Source of the DNA: Glaciecola sp. XM2
GTDB taxonomy: Bacteria; Pseudomonadota; Gammaproteobacteria; Enterobacterales; Alteromonadaceae
Length of the DNA: 64,000 nt
Direction: 5' to 3'
NCBI RefSeq assembly: GCF_018595715.1
Contig: NZ_JAHEOJ010000014.1
Coordinates: 1-64,000, forward strand
Under the pieces are notes generated by a model. That model made no database searches. It saw only the letters and a program-made list of their open reading frames with translations, and was not told the DNA's origin. The position numbers and the translations under genes are program-made. This document shows, piece by piece, positions 36,670-47,274 of the stretch (position 1 is its first letter; each line of letters starts with the position of its first letter).

Positions 36670-38940
36670 ATGCTAAATAAAGATTTAGAACAGACCTTGA
36701 ATGAGGCCTTTGTGTATGCGCGTCAAAACCGTCACGAGTTTATGACGGTCGAACATCTGTTGTTGATGTTGCTCGATAATCCCGCCGCACAAGAAGCGCT
36801 AAAGGCTTGTGGCGCGAAAGTAGAGACGTTGCGAAGCGAACTCACCGAATTTGTCAATGAAACAACGCCGCTGATATCTGAAGAAGATAGCACCGAGCGT
36901 GAAACCCAACCAACGCTGGGCTTTCAGCGCGTTTTGCAGCGAGCGGTTTTCCATGTCCAGTCTTCTGGTAAAGGAGAGGTAACCGGTGCAAACGTACTCG
37001 TTGCTATCTTTAGCGAGCAAGAGTCGCAAGCGGTTTATATTCTGAAGAAGTCAGATGTTACTCGCCTAGACGTAGTGAATTTCATCTCCCATGGTGTCAG
37101 TAAAGCAGACGATGATGAAAGCAGTAGCGCAGAAGAAGTGAACGAAGAAGGCGCTGAGGGTGAAGAAAACCAATCAATGCTCTCTAAGTACGCAAGCAAC
37201 CTAAATGTTGCCGCAAAAGAGGGCAAAATCGATCCGCTTATTGGCCGTGATAGCGAAGTTGAGCGTTCGATACAAATTTTATGTCGCCGTCGTAAAAACA
37301 ACCCATTATTAGTAGGTGAAGCCGGTGTAGGTAAAACCGCTATCGCTGAAGGCTTAGCATATCGCATTGTGAATGAAGATGTGCCAGACGTGATTGCCGA
37401 TAGCACTATATACTCTTTGGATTTGGGGGGCTTATTAGCCGGCACCAAATACCGTGGTGACTTTGAGAAACGTCTAAAAGGTATCTTAAAAGAGCTAACG
37501 AAAGACACCAAAGCCATTCTATTTATTGATGAAATCCACACTATTATCGGCGCCGGTGCTGCTTCGGGCGGCGTGATGGACGCATCTAATTTGCTCAAGC
37601 CTAAATTAAGCAGTGGTGAGTTGCGCTGCGTTGGCTCAACCACTTATCAAGAGTACCAAGGTATTTTTGAGAAGGACCGTGCACTCGCTCGCCGTTTCCA
37701 AAAGATTGACGTGTTGGAGCCCAGTGTAAGCGATACTACTAAAATTTTGATGGGCTTGAAGTCACGTTATGAAGAACATCACAGTGTGCGCTTTACAAAC
37801 AAAGCACTACAAGCGGCTGCAGAGCTTTCAGCGAAGTATATCAACGAGCGTCATTTGCCCGATAAAGCCATTGACGTAATCGATGAAGCAGGGGCAAGCC
37901 AGCGTTTATTGCCAGCATCTAAACGTAAGAAAACGATTAATGTGGCTGATATTGAGCAAATCATTTCAAAGATTGCTCGTATCCCAGAGAAGTCGGTTTC
38001 TGCGTCGGATAAAGACGTGCTCAAAAACCTTGGCCGCAACCTTAAAATGGTGGTGTTTGGACAAGATGAGGCGATTGAAAAGCTGTCTGATGCAATTCAA
38101 CTATCTCGCTCGGGCTTAGGCAATGAAACTAAACCAATTGGTAACTTCTTGTTTGCTGGCCCAACGGGTGTGGGTAAAACTGAGGTGACGCAACAACTGG
38201 CTAAAATCATGGGCGTTGAGCTAGTGCGCTTTGATATGTCTGAATATATGGAGCGTCACGCGGTCAGTCGATTGATAGGCGCACCTCCTGGCTATGTCGG
38301 TTTTGACCAAGGTGGATTGTTGACCGATGCGGTCATTAAACACCCGTATTCAGTCGTCTTGCTTGATGAAATAGAAAAAGCGCATAGCGATATCTACAAT
38401 ATCTTGTTGCAAGTAATGGATCACGGTACGTTGACCGACAATAACGGTCGCAAAGTAGACTTTAGAAACGTCGTGCTGGTGATGACCACAAACGCCGGAG
38501 TTCGCGATACTGTTAAGAAGTCTATTGGCTTTAAGCAACAGGATCACAGCCACGATGCGATGGGAGAAATCAATCGTACGTTTACGCCAGAGTTTAGAAA
38601 CCGCCTTGATAGCATTGTATGGTTTAACCATCTTAGCCAAGAAGTTATTCTACAAGTGGTTGATAAGTTCATCATTGAACTTCAAGCACAGCTTGATGTG
38701 AAGGGTGTGTCATTAGAAGTTAGCGACAAAGCGCGTGAATGGTTGGCTACTCAAGGATATGATAAGAGCATGGGCGCACGCCCAATGTCTCGCTTGATTC
38801 AAGACCAGTTAAAACGTGAACTTGCATCAGAACTGCTATTTGGACAGTTAAGTAAAGGTGGAGAAGTGCGCGTTGGGCTTCGAAACGACAAGCTAACGTT
38901 CAAGTACAGCAGTATTGAGGCACAAAAAAGCGAAGCGTAG
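36670..38940 (+). CDS. clpA: ATP-dependent Clp protease ATPase subunit ClpA
   Basis: A 756-residue AAA+ unfoldase with N-domain repeats, two ATPase modules with Walker A GEAGVGKT (about residue 215) and GPTGVGKT (about residue 496), and the ClpP-binding loop around SIGF (about residue 617). It feeds substrates to ClpP and works with ClpS. No clpP is in this window. A terminator follows at 38961. Confidence 0.97.
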   Translation: MLNKDLEQTLNEAFVYARQNRHEFMTVEHLLLMLLDNPAAQEALKACGAKVETLRSELTEFVNETTPLISEEDSTERETQPTLGFQRVLQRAVFHVQSSGKGEVTGANVLVAIFSEQESQAVYILKKSDVTRLDVVNFISHGVSKADDDESSSAEEVNEEGAEGEENQSMLSKYASNLNVAAKEGKIDPLIGRDSEVERSIQILCRRRKNNPLLVGEAGVGKTAIAEGLAYRIVNEDVPDVIADSTIYSLDLGGLLAGTKYRGDFEKRLKGILKELTKDTKAILFIDEIHTIIGAGAASGGVMDASNLLKPKLSSGELRCVGSTTYQEYQGIFEKDRALARRFQKIDVLEPSVSDTTKILMGLKSRYEEHHSVRFTNKALQAAAELSAKYINERHLPDKAIDVIDEAGASQRLLPASKRKKTINVADIEQIISKIARIPEKSVSASDKDVLKNLGRNLKMVVFGQDEAIEKLSDAIQLSRSGLGNETKPIGNFLFAGPTGVGKTEVTQQLAKIMGVELVRFDMSEYMERHAVSRLIGAPPGYVGFDQGGLLTDAVIKHPYSVVLLDEIEKAHSDIYNILLQVMDHGTLTDNNGRKVDFRNVVLVMTTNAGVRDTVKKSIGFKQQDHSHDAMGEINRTFTPEFRNRLDSIVWFNHLSQEVILQVVDKFIIELQAQLDVKGVSLEVSDKAREWLATQGYDKSMGARPMSRLIQDQLKRELASELLFGQLSKGGEVRVGLRNDKLTFKYSSIEAQKSEA

Positions 38941-38960
38941 AAGTATTAGCTGAAGTATCA

Positions 38961-38987
38961 AAAAACCCGCTTAACAGCGGGTTTTTG
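38961..38987 (+). terminator. Terminator of clpSA
   Basis: AAAAACCCGC (38961-38970) pairs with GCGGGTTTTT (38977-38986). It is strong in both directions and may also serve infA. Confidence 0.85.
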
Positions 38988-39023
38988 TTATCTAGTGCCT
39001 TCGTTTTCCATTTTAATGAAGGA

Positions 39024-39257
<234 letters not shown>

Positions 39258-39353
39258 TCAAATAGGGTTGATAAATTTTTGCCGCGCGAACCTTAACTAA
39301 AATCATCATGATAGTAAAGGTTTTCCTGACAATTGGCTCAAGTTTTATAGGGT

Positions 39354-40043
39354 TTAAGGGTATTGTACCCAACGATTGTCAATTAATCGTTGATAAGGTT
39401 CAAAAGCAGTTTTGTAATTCATCTTACGGCACTCATCAATTTGGTAGCCAAGATACAAAAACGGTAATCCCATTGCGTCAGCTTGATAAATTTGTTGCAT
39501 GATCATGAATTTACCCAACGAATGCTTTTCAAAATCAGGCGAATAGTAGGTATAAAGCGCGGACAATCCATCCTTCACTCTATCGGTTACTGCAACCGCA
39601 AGCAAGCTGCCATCATCTTGTCGCGCTTCAAGAAAGACGGGTTGTTGCCACTGACAAGCAATAAAATTGCGGTATTGAGTGTAACTTGGCGGATACATAG
39701 TGCCATCGGCATGAAAAGCGCTAATGTATCTTTCATAAAGGGGGTAGTGGTCATCCCTCTGATCGCTTGTCATTTTTACTTTTATATGTTTATTTTTCGC
39801 TAGGATGCGCTTTTGACTTTTGCTCGGACTGAACTCTCCGGTTAATACGCGCACAGAGTTACAGCGCCTGCAATCAGGGCAATGGGGGCGATATAATTGT
39901 TCACCGCTGCGTCTAAAGCCAGAGTGCATGAGCTGTGAATATAATTCATTCAGCTCGTTTGCGGGTGCCATACTCACCAGCAGCTGCTCTTCATATTCTG
40001 GCAAATAGTTGCATGTGAAGCGCTGCGTGATCCCAAACTTCAT
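39354..40043 (-). CDS. bpt: Aspartate/glutamate leucyltransferase
   Basis: A 229-residue member of the ATE family (bacterial Bpt). It moves Leu onto N-terminal Asp or Glu for ClpS recognition. Cys pairs in CPDCRRCNSVR and the region FLYLGYQIDEC-KMNYK are family marks. The start MKFGITQRFTCNYL at 40043 is chosen; the frame extends 22 residues upstream but overlaps aat. It starts one base after the aat stop, so the two transferases are co-translated. Confidence 0.93.
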   Translation of the reverse strand: MKFGITQRFTCNYLPEYEEQLLVSMAPANELNELYSQLMHSGFRRSGEQLYRPHCPDCRRCNSVRVLTGEFSPSKSQKRILAKNKHIKVKMTSDQRDDHYPLYERYISAFHADGTMYPPSYTQYRNFIACQWQQPVFLEARQDDGSLLAVAVTDRVKDGLSALYTYYSPDFEKHSLGKFMIMQQIYQADAMGLPFLYLGYQIDECRKMNYKTAFEPYQRLIDNRWVQYP

Positions 40044-40044
40044 G

Positions 40045-40779
40045 TTACTCAAAACTAAGCGCCTGTGCTGCCCAGCATCCATCTGCATCTTTACGAGCGC
40101 ATGCATCATGCCAGAGTGTCAAAAACTTTTCGCGAGGTATGTCGATACATCCAAGCGTTTCTAAGTGAGGGTTAACCATCTGACAATCAATGAATTGCAG
40201 TCCAAATTGGCGCATTTGCGTGACTAACGCCCAAAGGGCTGCTTTACTCGCATCGGTTTGTAAATGGAACATCGACTCCCCGCAAAACGCACCGTTTATG
40301 CCAATGCCATACAATCCACCAACAAGCGTATTGTCTTCGCCCCAGACTTCTACTGAGTGCGCAAACCCTTGCTCATGAAGCGTCTGGTAGGACAACACCA
40401 TAGAGTTGGTTATCCAAGTAGTATTCGCGTGCTGGACATTATCAACATTGATGGGGTGGCGGGGGACCTTCGAACAGTGCTCTATTACCGCGTTAAACGC
40501 CATATTCATGGTAACGGTGAAGCCCTGTTTGCGAAGGCTTTTGCGAAGGCTTTTGCTTGGTTCAAAGTCGTCTAAAAATATCACACCACGAGGGTCAGGT
40601 GACCACCATAAGAGGGGCTCACCCTCGCTGAACCATGGGAAAATGCCCTCTCTATAGCCTTTCATAAGGCGCTCTGGCGACAAATCACCGCCAAAAGCGA
40701 GTAGGCCATTGGGCTCTTTTAGTGCAAGTGAAACGCTAGGGAAACTAAGTTCTTGATCGAGTTTGAACAGTTCTATCAT
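40045..40779 (-). CDS. aat: Leucyl/phenylalanyl-tRNA-protein transferase
   Basis: A 244-residue enzyme that adds Leu or Phe to N-terminal Arg or Lys. FPSVSLALKEPNGLLAFGGDL, REGIFPWF and WWSPDPRGV are family motifs. Together with bpt, clpS and clpA it completes the bacterial N-end rule set in about 5 kb. Confidence 0.96.
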   Translation of the reverse strand: MIELFKLDQELSFPSVSLALKEPNGLLAFGGDLSPERLMKGYREGIFPWFSEGEPLLWWSPDPRGVIFLDDFEPSKSLRKSLRKQGFTVTMNMAFNAVIEHCSKVPRHPINVDNVQHANTTWITNSMVLSYQTLHEQGFAHSVEVWGEDNTLVGGLYGIGINGAFCGESMFHLQTDASKAALWALVTQMRQFGLQFIDCQMVNPHLETLGCIDIPREKFLTLWHDACARKDADGCWAAQALSFE

Positions 40780-40822
40780 GCTTAGTTCTCGCGCTTGTGG
40801 AGGTATTGATAAACGTGCTAAC

Positions 40823-41773
<951 letters not shown>

Positions 41774-41995
41774 TTACTTCTCCAACTAAAATTACTGTGT
41801 GTTTGCTATATACGGGCAAGTTGATGGTTTTCAATTGTGTTTATAAAAGAGTTTGAAATATGCGTTTGCTAATAAGTACATCTTAAAGCCAATGCGTATA
41901 TCATGTAATGAAAAGTTACCAAATGTGCCTAATTAAATTTGTTAGTAAGAGTAGCATCTATGCTATGCTTTGAGTAGTTTCGATGAAAAATTTGC

Positions 41996-42451
41996 GTGAG
42001 CAATATGTTACATCTTATACCTAAATACATTAAAGATGGCCGTGAGTACATGCGTATTTGGCCAATGGAAAAGCAGCTTTACTCGTTGTTTCCAGAGTGC
42101 CGCATTATTACTGCGACAAAGTTTGGTATGCAAGTCATGCCACCTATTGCTGTGCTTATGGTTGCACTTCAGCTGCACTATTTAGGTATTGAGCATTTGC
42201 CTCAAGCACTCACCATTGGCGTTTTCTTTTTCTCACTGCCTTTACAGGGCTTGTATTGGCTGGGTAATCGTTCAAACCAGCCTTTGCCACCAGCGATGTT
42301 AAATTGGTACAAAGATATTTACTTAAAGATGCAGCAACAAGGGTGTGCATTGGAAAGTATTAGCCCCAAACCGCGCTTTAAAGAGCTAGGTAAGCTATTG
42401 CGTACGGCTTTTAAAGAGCTAGATAGAGCATTTACCAAAAACTTATTTTAA
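41996..42451 (+). CDS. yfbV: YfbV-family (UPF0208) membrane protein
   Basis: A 151-residue protein with two TM segments (about 47-85) and conserved FGMQVMPPIAVLMV and PLQGLYWLGNRSNQPLPPA. In E. coli YfbV limits the reach of MatP-driven Ter organisation. The C-terminus FKELDRAF is family-like. Confidence 0.92.
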   Translation: MSNMLHLIPKYIKDGREYMRIWPMEKQLYSLFPECRIITATKFGMQVMPPIAVLMVALQLHYLGIEHLPQALTIGVFFFSLPLQGLYWLGNRSNQPLPPAMLNWYKDIYLKMQQQGCALESISPKPRFKELGKLLRTAFKELDRAFTKNLF

Positions 42452-42467
42452 CGACAGCGGAGTCATT

Positions 42468-42962
42468 TTACGTGACATCCGCACTCGCGACTAATGCCTG
42501 CCTACATCTTCGGCAATGATATACCTGTTTTTTGGCGATGATTCGATTGTGTCGAGTTGCGCTTAGCAACATTGAACCGCATGCACAGTAATATTCATAG
42601 CTTTTGATGCCAATTGTCGTGACGTCGAGTTGGTGTTTGACTTGGGCCGGCACCGCAAACACATCTTGCATCACGTGTTGCCATTCCCGTCCATGTGGCC
42701 TGACTTTACCAAAATGATGAAACACCACTAAATGTGCCAATTCATGAGGGATAACGTCCGAAAGGAAGTAGTCGACGTTTTGTGCAAAGAGTTTAGGCTG
42801 CAGTCTGATAATATTGTTTTGTAAAACCGCTGCGCCTGCAATTCGGCCGCGTTGATTAAGATGTATCTCAGGTGTCGGTTGTGAATGATATTGTGTGCCC
42901 GCGAGTAAGCGCATTTTTGAGGCTAAGGTATCGTTTGCTAAGTTGAGTAGGTCAGTATTCAT
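42468..42962 (-). CDS. sprT: SprT-family zinc metalloprotein
   Basis: A 164-residue protein with HELAH (zinc site) in the middle and Cys ligands CACG and CRRC near the end, like E. coli SprT (165). The frame extends to 42989, but MNTDLLNLAN at 42962 fits the family. Role unknown; related to SPRTN proteases. Confidence 0.9.
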   Translation of the reverse strand: MNTDLLNLANDTLASKMRLLAGTQYHSQPTPEIHLNQRGRIAGAAVLQNNIIRLQPKLFAQNVDYFLSDVIPHELAHLVVFHHFGKVRPHGREWQHVMQDVFAVPAQVKHQLDVTTIGIKSYEYYCACGSMLLSATRHNRIIAKKQVYHCRRCRQALVASADVT

Positions 42963-42991
42963 AAGGCATATTGTGTCACGAAAATTCAAAC

Positions 42992-43021
42992 AAAAAAAGA
43001 GAGCGATAACGCTCTCTTTTT
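42992..43021 (-). terminator. Terminator of sppA
   Basis: AGAGAGCG (42999-43006) pairs with CGCTCTCT (43010-43017) between an A-run and T-run. It lies just after the sppA stop. Confidence 0.85.
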
Positions 43022-43046
43022 CATTTTAAATACATCTAAACGTGTA

Positions 43047-44912
43047 TTAATGAACCTTACATTCTAGGCACAATACATAACTCGACATAGGGTCATTCAT
43101 TTCGGTTAGCACTTGCAGTTCCTTTTCCACATCCTGAGCCATTAGCATCAAAGGGTGGGTAGGAATGCTGATGTTAGCACCTGAGAATACCGCTTGAGCA
43201 TTTTGGAAGAAGTTCTGCCAGAACAGCTCTTTTGGTGATAATTTGCGAGTGACGTAGTTGGTAACGTAATCTTCTAAAGAGGCCAACTCAGCGGCTTTCT
43301 CAATCGCTAAATCTAACCCGCCTAGCTCATCAACTAAACCAAGTTCTAAGGCTTGCGTGCCAACCCAAACGCGGCCTTGAGCAATTTCGTCAACGGCTTC
43401 TGCGGTCATGCCTCGCTCACTAGCTACTAACGAAATGAAGCGCTCGTATCCACGCTCTATGTTCATTTGAATAAGCTTTTTGTAACCGTCGGCTAATTCA
43501 CGGTCAATACCAATACCATTGAGTTCGGTAGTAGACACACCGTCGGAATACACACCAAGGTATGCCAATGAGTTTTCGAAGGTAGTAAACATACCAAAAA
43601 TACCAATCGAACCGGTAATGGTGCTCGGCTCAGCGATAATATGGTCAGCGCTCGCTGAAATCCAATATCCACCAGAGGCTGCAACACTACTCATTGTTGC
43701 CACTACTGGCTTACCAGCTTGTTTTAGTAGTACCACTTCGTTACGGATAACTTCAGACGCAAAGGCGCTACCACCACCTGAATCAACCTGCAATACAACC
43801 GCTTTAACCTTGTCGTCTTCACGAGCCTGTCTAAGAAGTGCTGCAGTGCTATCGCCGCCAATGCTTCCAGGTTTTTGTACGCCATCCGTTATAGTTCCTT
43901 TCGCCACAACAATCGCTACCTGGTCTTTTTGAGACGGTACTTTTGGCAGTGGAGGGTTGACAATATCAAGGTAGTTATTAAATGTAATGTAGTTGTAAGG
44001 CTTATCGCCTTCGCCAGGACCAAGAAGCTCGGTCATTTCACTGCGAAAATCATGCTTAGTTCTTAGTCCATCTACCCAGCCATTGTCCAAGGCATATTGT
44101 GCGGTATCGCCATTTACGGCTTCAAATTTCGTTAGCAAGGAGTCGAAGGTTTCATCAAAGTTGGCCTCATCAAACGGACGTGCCGTTGCAATATCCTCTT
44201 TATACTGTGCCCAAAGTTCGTTAAGCCAAGCGACGTTCGCTTCTTTTGCTTCATCCGACATGTCATTGCGGGTGAAAGGTTCTACCGCAGATTTAAACTT
44301 ACCCACTTTGAATACGTGCGTGCTGGCCTTGATGTTTTCTAAGCCGTCTTTGAAGTAATTACCGTATGAGGCATACCCTTCTAAAATCACACTACCCATT
44401 GGATGCAAGTAAATCGCATCTGCGTTAGCTGCCAAATAGTACTGATTGCGAGAGTATCCATTCCCCATTGCGTAAATCGGTTTACCACTTTCTTTAAATA
44501 CCTGCATGGCCGCACTGACTTCGGCTAGTTTATCTAAGCCACCGCCGCCAAAGCCATCTAGAGATAGGACTAAAGCTTCAATGCGTTTGTCTTGTGCTGC
44601 ATTCTCTATCACTTTGACCAAATCACGGACTAAAATTTCAGGATTTTCTTGTTGTCCGCCCAATGCTTCTTGGAAAAACTCTTCAGCAGGGTCTACAAAT
44701 TGTTTCTCAATAACCAAATTACCTTTTAAATTCAGCACGAGTGCGCTGCTTTCAGATACGGTCATTTTGTCTGAGTCACCACTCATTGCAGCGACTAATA
44801 TGCCTACAATAATGGCGATAAATATAATGTTAAATACCAGCCTGCGACTGAAATTCAGTGCGCTCCACAACCCGACAAAAATCGCTTTTGTCCAACTTCT
44901 CTTTTCAGTCAT
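43047..44912 (-). CDS. sppA: Signal peptide peptidase SppA, 67K type
   Basis: A 621-residue inner-membrane serine protease with one N-terminal TM (about 25-45) and two S49 domains. The catalytic Lys is in VGKFKSAVEPF (about residue 205) and the Ser in VAASGGYWIS (about residue 410). It degrades leftover signal peptides. It is divergent from the ydjA-like gene as in E. coli. Confidence 0.95.
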   Translation of the reverse strand: MTEKRSWTKAIFVGLWSALNFSRRLVFNIIFIAIIVGILVAAMSGDSDKMTVSESSALVLNLKGNLVIEKQFVDPAEEFFQEALGGQQENPEILVRDLVKVIENAAQDKRIEALVLSLDGFGGGGLDKLAEVSAAMQVFKESGKPIYAMGNGYSRNQYYLAANADAIYLHPMGSVILEGYASYGNYFKDGLENIKASTHVFKVGKFKSAVEPFTRNDMSDEAKEANVAWLNELWAQYKEDIATARPFDEANFDETFDSLLTKFEAVNGDTAQYALDNGWVDGLRTKHDFRSEMTELLGPGEGDKPYNYITFNNYLDIVNPPLPKVPSQKDQVAIVVAKGTITDGVQKPGSIGGDSTAALLRQAREDDKVKAVVLQVDSGGGSAFASEVIRNEVVLLKQAGKPVVATMSSVAASGGYWISASADHIIAEPSTITGSIGIFGMFTTFENSLAYLGVYSDGVSTTELNGIGIDRELADGYKKLIQMNIERGYERFISLVASERGMTAEAVDEIAQGRVWVGTQALELGLVDELGGLDLAIEKAAELASLEDYVTNYVTRKLSPKELFWQNFFQNAQAVFSGANISIPTHPLMLMAQDVEKELQVLTEMNDPMSSYVLCLECKVH

Positions 44913-45278
44913 TCTTAGTGCCTTTCCTTAATGTGCTCTTGCACGTACTGCAATATATCTGCTTCTCGCTCACAGACGGCTTCTGCTACTATAGTACGAT
45001 AATTTGCAACGTACTCTAAGTCCAAATTGTAATAGTTTGTAACTTAATGTTTTTAGGTTGTATTTACACGTAAGGATCAGCGTCGTGTCGTTTTTCAATA
45101 ATATTGTGCGTAATGTTAAATGGCATCTTTCAATATGTTTCCATTTGAGGTTTACAAGTGCAACCAATGATATGCGACACGATGCGTGTTTTTACTTGCC
45201 TTATTCCAAGATGCAAATTACGCTTTGATCACACGCAATGCTAGTCGATACGCGTTCATTTTTTTAATAGGAAACAAC
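44913..45278. other. Divergent intergenic region sppA // ydjA
   Basis: 366 bases. The nitroreductase frame is open from 45186, but the true start is 45279. I see no other gene, RNA or clear operator here. Confidence 0.5.
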
Positions 45279-45830
45279 ATGCAAGCATTGGATTTATTGC
45301 TCACTAGAAGTTCACAACCACGTCTTCAAGCTCCTGCCCCAGAGGGTGAGGCCCTACAAAACATTTTGAAAAGTGCAATGCGTGCACCAGACCACCGCTC
45401 GCTATCGCCGTGGCGATTCATTGTGTGCACCGGGGATGGGCTACAAAAGTTGGGCGCTATTTTTGAAGAGGCGGCAATTTGTAATGGCGCTGATGCGTCT
45501 GTTGTCGATCGCGCCAGCCAGCTTCCTTTGCGCGCTCCAATGGTAATAGTGGCGATTTGCAATCATATTGAACATGATGGGGTGCCTTGGGTAGAGCAAG
45601 TGGCCTCTTCTGCATGCGCGGTTCAGGCAATGCAAATGGCAGCTGTGGCACAGGGCTTTCAAGGTATTTGGCGCACGGGCACCTATGCCCGAGATGAGAG
45701 CGTAAAAAAGGCGTTTAATTGTAAATCAGAGGACGAAATTTTGGGTTTCTTGTATCTAGGAACGAGCCCGTTAAAGGCGATGGCAAAACCCGCAAAATCG
45801 CTAGACGATTATTTTGAACATTGGCAGTAA
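45279..45830 (+). CDS. ydjA: YdjA-family nitroreductase
   Basis: A 183-residue FMN-dependent nitroreductase-fold protein. MQALDLLLTRSSQPRL, MRAPDHRSLSPWRF and QMAAVAQGFQGIWRTG match E. coli YdjA (183). AGGAAAC upstream of the ATG decides the start; the open frame continues upstream to 45186. Its substrate is not known. Confidence 0.92.
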   Translation: MQALDLLLTRSSQPRLQAPAPEGEALQNILKSAMRAPDHRSLSPWRFIVCTGDGLQKLGAIFEEAAICNGADASVVDRASQLPLRAPMVIVAICNHIEHDGVPWVEQVASSACAVQAMQMAAVAQGFQGIWRTGTYARDESVKKAFNCKSEDEILGFLYLGTSPLKAMAKPAKSLDDYFEHWQ

Positions 45831-45908
45831 CAGGGGCTGAAAATCATTTCAACCCCACCGAGCAGATAAAATAGGGCAGGTGTTGTGGGGGCCTGCCTAT
45901 CTATTGGC

Positions 45909-47090
45909 TTAAGATTCTAGCTTAAACGTCAAGCCAGCATGTTCTTGCAAACGAGCGATTAAGCGTTCACCAAATGCAGGTGCTGGGGTATAAAACCCGC
46001 CGCTTAACTCGTTTGTTTCATTTGCCAAGCATACCGCGCTCTGGGCAATCATTTTAGAAGTAGACCCATATCCGGGGTCTTTATCACCACTGACACTTGC
46101 CGCGTAAATATTGCCATTGGCATGCTCACCAATAAAGAGCACATCATAAAAACCGTTTTCACGCTCTTCTTTGCTTGGGCCTTCACCCGGTTTTGGGCCT
46201 TTATCCGAGCCTAATGATTTGTCATTAGCGACATGATTGGCCATCGCTTCACCCTTTTCACCGCCGCCGGTCAAGAGCATTTCATCGTATTGAAACGCTT
46301 CTGAATAGGCATATCCGCTGAGCATGTTGGAGCGGTGAATATTTTTTGTATTGATAGCGGCCATGATAAAAGGCGCTGCCCAAGACTTTAGTGCTTCGTC
46401 ATAATACACCTTGTCTCCATTGGGTTGCTCGACCCCTACATTAGTATCAGCAAGTGAAAGCGGGTTTCTTAGCACGTTCATTACCTCAGGATCTGCAAAC
46501 GCTGCTTTGAGGGTTGCTTTTAAACTCGCTGCCGTGCCACCTGAAAAGGTCCCCTGCATTTTTCTAACTCTTCCTTTAACATAGGTAAGCGCAGAGCCCG
46601 TTTCCTTTATTACATGTTGTTGCAAGAATAAAACGCCTAAGTCGAACGGTACCGAGTCAAATCCGCATGAGAATACGATTTTAGCCCCCGTTTTTTCTGC
46701 CTCGCTTTGGTACTTGTTGATCATCGCGTGCATCCAAGCCGGTTCGCCGCATAAGTCGACATAACCGGTACCATTTTCGACACAGGCTTTTAGCAAGGTT
46801 TCGCCATAGAGCTGATATGGCCCAACGGTAGTTAATACCACTTTACAAGACTGGCACAAATCATTAAGCGCTGCTGTATCGTCGGCATCTGCGCTCAATA
46901 CGTCGATTTCACTACTAATATTGAGCTGCTGTTTTATATCTTCAAGTTTCTTAGCGTTACGTCCGGCGATTGCCCACTTTACATTGCTGCCTGCTGGGTA
47001 TTGCTGCGCCATATATTCTGCGACCAATTGCCCGGTAAAGCCGCTAGCGCCATACACGACTACGTCATATTTTTTATTAGATTGTTGCAT
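45909..47090 (-). CDS. Saccharopine dehydrogenase-like NAD(P)-binding protein
   Basis: A 393-residue protein with Rossmann motif GASGFTGQLVAEY at the start and a catalytic-domain pattern of the saccharopine dehydrogenase/trans-acting enoyl reductase type (VDLCGEPAW, FSCGFDSVPFDLG, GTFSGGTAASL). Real substrate unknown. Such genes are widespread in Alteromonadales. Confidence 0.8.
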   Translation of the reverse strand: MQQSNKKYDVVVYGASGFTGQLVAEYMAQQYPAGSNVKWAIAGRNAKKLEDIKQQLNISSEIDVLSADADDTAALNDLCQSCKVVLTTVGPYQLYGETLLKACVENGTGYVDLCGEPAWMHAMINKYQSEAEKTGAKIVFSCGFDSVPFDLGVLFLQQHVIKETGSALTYVKGRVRKMQGTFSGGTAASLKATLKAAFADPEVMNVLRNPLSLADTNVGVEQPNGDKVYYDEALKSWAAPFIMAAINTKNIHRSNMLSGYAYSEAFQYDEMLLTGGGEKGEAMANHVANDKSLGSDKGPKPGEGPSKEERENGFYDVLFIGEHANGNIYAASVSGDKDPGYGSTSKMIAQSAVCLANETNELSGGFYTPAPAFGERLIARLQEHAGLTFKLES

Positions 47091-47224
47091 GTGCCCATCC
47101 TGATATCAGTTAAGGTTGTAATGTCCCTCTCGTACTAAGGGATGTATTAGATTTTGGTATGAAGTGTATTAAATATACGAAAATTAGCGTTGCAGTATCA
47201 TTTATTTACTAAATAGACGCGCAT

Positions 47225-47252
47225 AAAAAAGGCTCACAGTGGGTGAGCCTTA
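47225..47252 (-). terminator. Terminator of pykA
   Basis: AAGGCTCAC (47229-47237) pairs with GTGAGCCTT (47243-47251); a T-run follows on the minus strand. It lies 23 bases after the pykA stop. Confidence 0.85.
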
Positions 47253-47274
47253 AAACGAGCAACACGGGAGGGTA

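Noticed and set aside
37035-37643. A 202-codon open frame antisense to clpA
   Set aside because: It lies wholly within the strongly conserved clpA coding sequence and has no family resemblance.
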